NCBI RefSeq assembly: GCF_006717075.1
Contig: NZ_VFQC01000001.1
Span: 496,001-560,000, forward strand
Length of the DNA: 64,000 bases
Direction: 5' to 3'
Source of the DNA: Haloactinospora alba
GTDB lineage: Bacteria > Actinomycetota > Actinomycetes > Streptosporangiales > Streptosporangiaceae
In this document: positions 59,913 to 64,000 of the stretch, one piece after another
How the letters are laid out: the number at the start of each line of letters is the position of its first letter
Numbering within the stretch: position 1 is the first letter of the stretch
Notes under the pieces: model-generated
What the model was told of the DNA's origin: nothing
What the model saw: the letters and a program-made list of their open reading frames with translations, nothing else
The model's database searches: none
Made by a program: the position numbers and the translations under genes

Positions 59913-61145
59913 GTGGGTGACATCGGAGGCCGGGAGCGCCACTGGCGGGGACACAGCGCGGGAAGCAGGGAGTACCGGCGCATCGTCGCCGCGATGACCG
60001 CGGCCGGTATCGCGACGTTCGCGCAGCTGTACGCGGTGCAGGCCGTCCTGCCCGGGATGGCGGAGACCTTCTCCGCCTCCTCCTCCCGGGTGGCGCTCAG
60101 CGTGTCGTTCGCCACCGGCGGGCTCGCCGCCTGCGTACTCCTCTGGAGCGGTCTCGCCGACCGGGTGGGTCGGGTGCGTGTCATGACCGTTTCCCTGGGG
60201 GCCGCCACCCTCCTGGGACTGGCGGCTCCCCTCGCCCCCGGAATGGGAACGCTGCTGGCGCTGCGAGCCGCCCAGGGCGCGGCCCTGGGCGGTGTGCCGG
60301 CCGTCGCCATGGCCTACCTCGCCGAGGAGGTCAACCCCAGACACCTGTCCCGCGCCGCCGGCGCCTACATCGCGGGCAACACGGTCGGCGGGATGGCCGG
60401 ACGCCTGGTCGCCGGGGTCGTCTCCGACGTGGCCGGGTGGCGCTGGGGGATCGGCGCGGACTCCCTCCTGGGGCTGGCCGCCCTCGCCCTCTTCCTCACC
60501 GCCGTTCCCCGGCCCCGCGGGTTCCGCCCCACCCGCCGCCGCGGTTCCGGTCCCGGGCTGGCCCGGCGGCTGCGCGACAGTGTCACCGACCCGGGGCTGG
60601 TCGCGCTGTACTGCCAGGCCCTGTTCCTCATGGGCGGTTTCGTCACCGTCTACAACTACCTGGGCTTCCGGATGACGGGCGGTGAGTTCGGCCTGTCCCA
60701 GACCCTGGTGGCGTTCCTGTTCGTCACCTACCTCGCCGGAACCGTGAGTTCCGCCGCCGTGGGCCGGGTGACCGAACGCACCGGCCGCCACACCGTCCTG
60801 CTCGTCTGCGTGGTCATGATGGCCCTCGGCACGCTCGCGCTGCTGGGCGACTCGCTGGCCATCGTCGTTCCGGGGCTGCTGGTGCTGACGTTCTTCTTCT
60901 TCGCCGCGCACGCCACCGCCTCCGGCTGGGTCGGCCACCGCGCCCCCGCCAACGCCCGAGCCCAGGCCGGCGCGCTGTACACCCTGTCCTACTATCTCGG
61001 ATCCAGCGGGTTCGGCTGGCTCGGCGGGGTGTTCTACGACCACGTCGGCTGGGGCGGTGTCGTCGCCTACGTCGTCGCCCTGTGCGCGGCGGCGGCCCTG
61101 GCCGGTCTGGCACTGGTGGTGCCGCGCTCCGCGCGGCGGCGCTGA
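59913..61145 (+). CDS. MFS transporter, YnfM type
   Basis: 410 residues. GTG directly after the previous stop. Twelve helices, with SGLADRVGRVRVM in the first cytoplasmic loop and GRLVAGVVSDVAGWRWG. Arabinose-efflux/YnfM-like permeases. Likely an exporter coupled to the oxygenase gene upstream. Strongly hydrophobic FFFFAA stretch near residue 330. Confidence 0.9.
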   Translation: MGDIGGRERHWRGHSAGSREYRRIVAAMTAAGIATFAQLYAVQAVLPGMAETFSASSSRVALSVSFATGGLAACVLLWSGLADRVGRVRVMTVSLGAATLLGLAAPLAPGMGTLLALRAAQGAALGGVPAVAMAYLAEEVNPRHLSRAAGAYIAGNTVGGMAGRLVAGVVSDVAGWRWGIGADSLLGLAALALFLTAVPRPRGFRPTRRRGSGPGLARRLRDSVTDPGLVALYCQALFLMGGFVTVYNYLGFRMTGGEFGLSQTLVAFLFVTYLAGTVSSAAVGRVTERTGRHTVLLVCVVMMALGTLALLGDSLAIVVPGLLVLTFFFFAAHATASGWVGHRAPANARAQAGALYTLSYYLGSSGFGWLGGVFYDHVGWGGVVAYVVALCAAAALAGLALVVPRSARRR

Positions 61146-61419
61146 CGCTGCGCCCCCGAGCCAGCGAGTCGACTACGTTCCCCGGGCCGGAAGGCGGCAC
61201 CGGCGTTCGCGGTGGCGCGCCGGACCCTGTGCGGCGGACGCCGCCCGTCGGGAGCGCCACGGTCGAGGGCCAGGGCGGAGCGCGGCTCCTGCGCCGAGCG
61301 GACGAGACCCCCGCCGACGCGGTGCTGGAGCGGCGCGCAGCGGGACGAGCGCCCGCTGGACAGGGCCTAGGGTGAGAGGTGACCCCGCCCCCGCCGAACC
61401 CCGTGCATAGGAGTCTGGT

Positions 61420-62769
61420 ATGGCTCAGGTTCTCGTTGTCGCTGACGACCTCACCGGCGCCAACGCCACCGGCGCCCGGTTCGCGCGCGCCGGGATGCGG
61501 GTGGCCACGGTGACTCCCGAACACGTGACATCGGTGGCGGACGAGTACGACGTCGTGGTGGCCAACCTCGACAGCAGGCACGTCTCCCCGCAACAGGCCG
61601 CCGACCTCGTCACCGACGTCATCGAGGCGATATGGCCGGTGGGTCTGGTGGTGAAACGCACCGACACCACCCTGCGCGGCAACGTCGGCGCGGAGGTGGA
61701 AGCGGCGTGGCGCGCGGTGCGTGACCGGCTGCCCGCCAACCAGCGGGTGCGCGCGCTGATGGTGCCGGCCTTCCCCAACTCGGGCCGCACCACCGTCGAC
61801 GGGGTGCAGATGCTGGACGGCACCCCGCTGGAGCGCACCGAGCTGGTCAGCGACCCGTTCTGCCCGATGTCCACCAGTGTGGTGGCCGACATCCTGCGGG
61901 AGCAGACGGACCTCGCCGTGCGGCACGTTCCGATCCGGCAGGTCACCCAGACCATGCTCACCGCCGACCTGGTGGCGGGTGAGGAGCCGATCGTCCTGTG
62001 CGACGCGCTGGACGAGCGCCACCTCACCGACATAGCCGAGGCCGCCGCCGAAGCCCACCGCACGGACGGAACCGTGTGGGTGGCGGTGGACCCCGGAGCG
62101 AGCAGCACCCAGCTGTCCTACGCGTTGCGGCTGCGCGGGCAGGCCGGGGCGCGGGGCCCGATGCTCGCCGTGGCGGGCAGCCTCACCGAGGTGACCCAGC
62201 GCCAGATGGACACCCTCGCCCGCAGCGGCCCGGTGAAGTTCGTCGACATCGACGTGGAACGCCTCACCGACCCCCGCGACGACCACGCCCAGGAGGTGGC
62301 CCGGGAACTCACCAGCCAGCTCACCTCCGCGGGGTTCCCCGAACTGGTCGTGGCGCGCGCTCTCCCAGTACGGGAGGGCGCCGGGGGAACGCCGTCCCGG
62401 CGCGCGCTTCCGGGCCGACTCGCCGAGCTCGTGTGCGAGGTCGTCCAGGACGTGCACGAGGAGGCCGGGGCGCACTCCCTACCCAGTGGCCTCTACCTCA
62501 CCGGTGGGGACGTCATCTCCAGCGTGCTCGACGAGCTCGGGGTGCACGCCTTCGAGGTCGGTGGTGAGGTGCTTCCGCTAGCGGTGCACGGCCACCTGAG
62601 CGGCGGCCCCCTGGACGGAACCCCCACGGTCACGAAGGGCGGACTGGTGGGCGACGACACCGCCGCCTCCGAGTGCGTGGCCAAACTGCGGCGAGCGGCC
62701 CAGACCCGGCTGTTGCAGGTGTACTCCGAGGTCTCGGAACACATCATCCCGAACACGTCCGGTAGCTGA
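61420..62769 (+). CDS. Four-carbon acid sugar kinase family protein
   Basis: 449 residues. N-terminal DUF1537 (VVADDLTGANATGARFA, KRTDTTLRGNVGAEV, VPAFPNSGRTTVDG), then a C-terminal nucleotide-binding domain ending LPSGLYLTGGDVISSVLDEL, GGPLDGTPTVTKGGLVGDD. These kinases phosphorylate erythronate, threonate or similar acids at C4. Unlinked here to the aldolase and dehydrogenase of that pathway. ATG after TAGGAG. Confidence 0.88.
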   Translation: MAQVLVVADDLTGANATGARFARAGMRVATVTPEHVTSVADEYDVVVANLDSRHVSPQQAADLVTDVIEAIWPVGLVVKRTDTTLRGNVGAEVEAAWRAVRDRLPANQRVRALMVPAFPNSGRTTVDGVQMLDGTPLERTELVSDPFCPMSTSVVADILREQTDLAVRHVPIRQVTQTMLTADLVAGEEPIVLCDALDERHLTDIAEAAAEAHRTDGTVWVAVDPGASSTQLSYALRLRGQAGARGPMLAVAGSLTEVTQRQMDTLARSGPVKFVDIDVERLTDPRDDHAQEVARELTSQLTSAGFPELVVARALPVREGAGGTPSRRALPGRLAELVCEVVQDVHEEAGAHSLPSGLYLTGGDVISSVLDELGVHAFEVGGEVLPLAVHGHLSGGPLDGTPTVTKGGLVGDDTAASECVAKLRRAAQTRLLQVYSEVSEHIIPNTSGS

Positions 62770-62887
62770 GACCCGGCTGTCGACCACTGCGAGCTGACTC
62801 ACATCCTCCCAGGGCAGCGCACCATGGTGTGCGTGGTCTACACTGCCGGGAAATTTACCCAAGTAGAAGACGATTCCAAGGAGGATG

Positions 62888-64000
62888 ATGACACAACTGG
62901 CATACGGAACGCTCCAGCAACTGCCCAAGGTGCTCCTGCACGACAACCTCGAGGGCGGCCTCCGGCCCAGCACCCTCGTGGAACTCGCCGCGGAGCAGGG
63001 CTACACGGGCCTTCCCGCCGAGGAGCCCGGCCGGCTGCAGGAGTGGTACGCCCGGGAAGGGGCGCGGCTGCACGAGGCGGAATCCGTGCGCTTCGAACCG
63101 GTGCTGGACCTGTTGCAGACCCGGGAGGCACTGACCCGGGTGGCGGCCGAGTGCGCCCAGGACCTCGCCGAGGACGGCGTCGTCTACGCCGAGGTCAAGG
63201 TGGCGCCGGAGCTGCACACCCGTCAGGACCTCAACAGGGAGGAGGTCGTGGCCGCGGTCCTGGAGGGACTGCGCGTGGGGGAGGCCAAGTCCCGGCTGTT
63301 CGGGCGCACCGTCGACGTGCGGCTGCTGCTCACCGCGATGCGGCAGGCGGCCGACTCGTTGGAGATCGCCGACCTCGCGGTGCGGTACCGGCACCAGGGG
63401 GTCGCGGGCTTCGACATCTCCGGGCCCGAGGCGGGGTACCCGCCCACACGCCACATCTCGGCCTGCGAGTACATCAAGCGGGAGAACTTCAACCTCACCC
63501 TGCACGCGGGGGAAGGGTTCGGACTCTCCTCGATCTGGGAAGCGATCCAGTGGTGCGGCGCGGAACGGCTCGGCCAGGGCGTGCGCATCATCGACGACAT
63601 CGCCGTGGCCGAGGACGGCTCGGCCAAACTGGGACAGCTCGCCTCCTTCGTCCGGGACAAGCGGATACCGCTGGAACTGTGCCCCAGTTCCAACGTGAAC
63701 ACCGGCGTCGTGCGCGACCTGTCCGAGCACCCGGTGGAGGTGCTGCGGAAACTGCGGTTCCGCGCCACCATCAACACCGACAACCGGATGCTCGACCGCA
63801 CCTCGATGACCGAGGAGTTCTCCCGGCTCGCCGACGAGTTCGGTTACGGCCTGGAGGAACTGCGGTGGTTCACGGTGAACGCGATGAAATCCGCTTTCAC
63901 CAGCCACGACGAGCGTCTCGCGCTGATCAACCACACGATCAAGCCCGGCTACGCCACGGTGCGTTCCGGATACGCCAGCGCGGCGTTCTTCCGCCAGGAA
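62888..64000 (+). CDS. Adenosine deaminase-like protein, 3' end cut; key His lost
   Basis: 371 residues before the window edge. AAGGAGG directly upstream; ATG at 62885 or 62888. Close to actinobacterial adenosine deaminases (ECAQDLAEDGVVYAEVKVAPE, MRQAADSLEIADLA, GFDISGPEAGYPPTRH, LHAGEGFGL, IPLELCPSSNVNTG, TINTDNR). The first metal motif is HDN instead of HDH, and GHG in the active site is GQG. His214/Glu217 equivalents and NTD are intact. It may be inactive on adenosine or use another substrate. An N-terminal region is shorter than in SCO4901-type enzymes. Confidence 0.85.
   Translation, partial: MTQLAYGTLQQLPKVLLHDNLEGGLRPSTLVELAAEQGYTGLPAEEPGRLQEWYAREGARLHEAESVRFEPVLDLLQTREALTRVAAECAQDLAEDGVVYAEVKVAPELHTRQDLNREEVVAAVLEGLRVGEAKSRLFGRTVDVRLLLTAMRQAADSLEIADLAVRYRHQGVAGFDISGPEAGYPPTRHISACEYIKRENFNLTLHAGEGFGLSSIWEAIQWCGAERLGQGVRIIDDIAVAEDGSAKLGQLASFVRDKRIPLELCPSSNVNTGVVRDLSEHPVEVLRKLRFRATINTDNRMLDRTSMTEEFSRLADEFGYGLEELRWFTVNAMKSAFTSHDERLALINHTIKPGYATVRSGYASAAFFRQE

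Noticed and set aside
59247-61043. 598-codon minus-strand open frame over MpaB and MFS genes
   Set aside because: Low-complexity Gly/Glu/His translation without domains; it spans two plus-strand genes.

Overview
The window comes from a high-GC actinomycete. The host genes have strong third-position G/C, leaderless promoters, an HspR-type operator in front of lon, XRE/DUF397 regulator pairs and many GTG starts. The gene types fit Nocardiopsidaceae or a nearby Streptosporangiales family, but I cannot fix the genus from sequence alone.

Positions 1 to about 28,870 are most of a siphovirus-type prophage read left to right; its left end, including any integrase, lies outside the window. It opens with tightly overlapping small genes (zinc ribbons, a small membrane protein, a DUF6221 protein). 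Next is an unusual pair: a tRNA-like RNA with the layout of a bacterial Y RNA, directly upstream of a TROVE/vWA (Ro60-like) gene. A small HTH gene and two HNH endonucleases lead into the terminase genes, portal, prohead protease and major capsid. A sulfotransferase-like gene and a glycosyltransferase-like gene sit between capsid and connector genes and may modify the virion. The tail module has a tube protein, a lambda-style G/GT chaperone pair with a GGGAAAG slippery heptamer, a tape measure with an NlpC/P60 domain, and a minor tail protein that appears split by a PhoD-like metallophosphatase. A small Acb2/Tad1-like candidate, holin-like proteins and an amidase endolysin close the late operon.

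From 28,876 to about 33,200 lies an accessory junction: a minus-strand cluster of small genes including a BldC/MerR-like protein, a divergent XRE (DUF5753) regulator with its DUF397 partner, a broken second DUF397 copy, a secreted DUF732/DUF2511 protein, and several inverted repeats. The right prophage boundary is probably in this interval, but I found no proven att site.

From 33,233 to the end is ordinary chromosome. It holds an acyl-CoA synthetase, prolyl aminopeptidase, a 3Fe-4S ferredoxin with a convergent ferredoxin reductase, asparaginase, and an exonuclease-fold protein lacking its catalytic residues. These are followed by a PP2C phosphatase / histidine kinase / response regulator set, a low-molecular-weight tyrosine phosphatase and a fructosamine kinase. 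Then come an IS5-family element, two small membrane proteins, a NarL-type two-component pair, a sugar ABC transporter with a DasR-like site, lon with a HAIR operator, an oxidoreductase, a TetR/MFS divergent pair, an MpaB-like oxygenase, a second MFS transporter and a four-carbon sugar acid kinase. The last gene is a truncated adenosine deaminase homologue lacking two key histidines. An IS and a related 168-bp MITE both sit at CTAG sites that form the stop codons of neighbouring genes.
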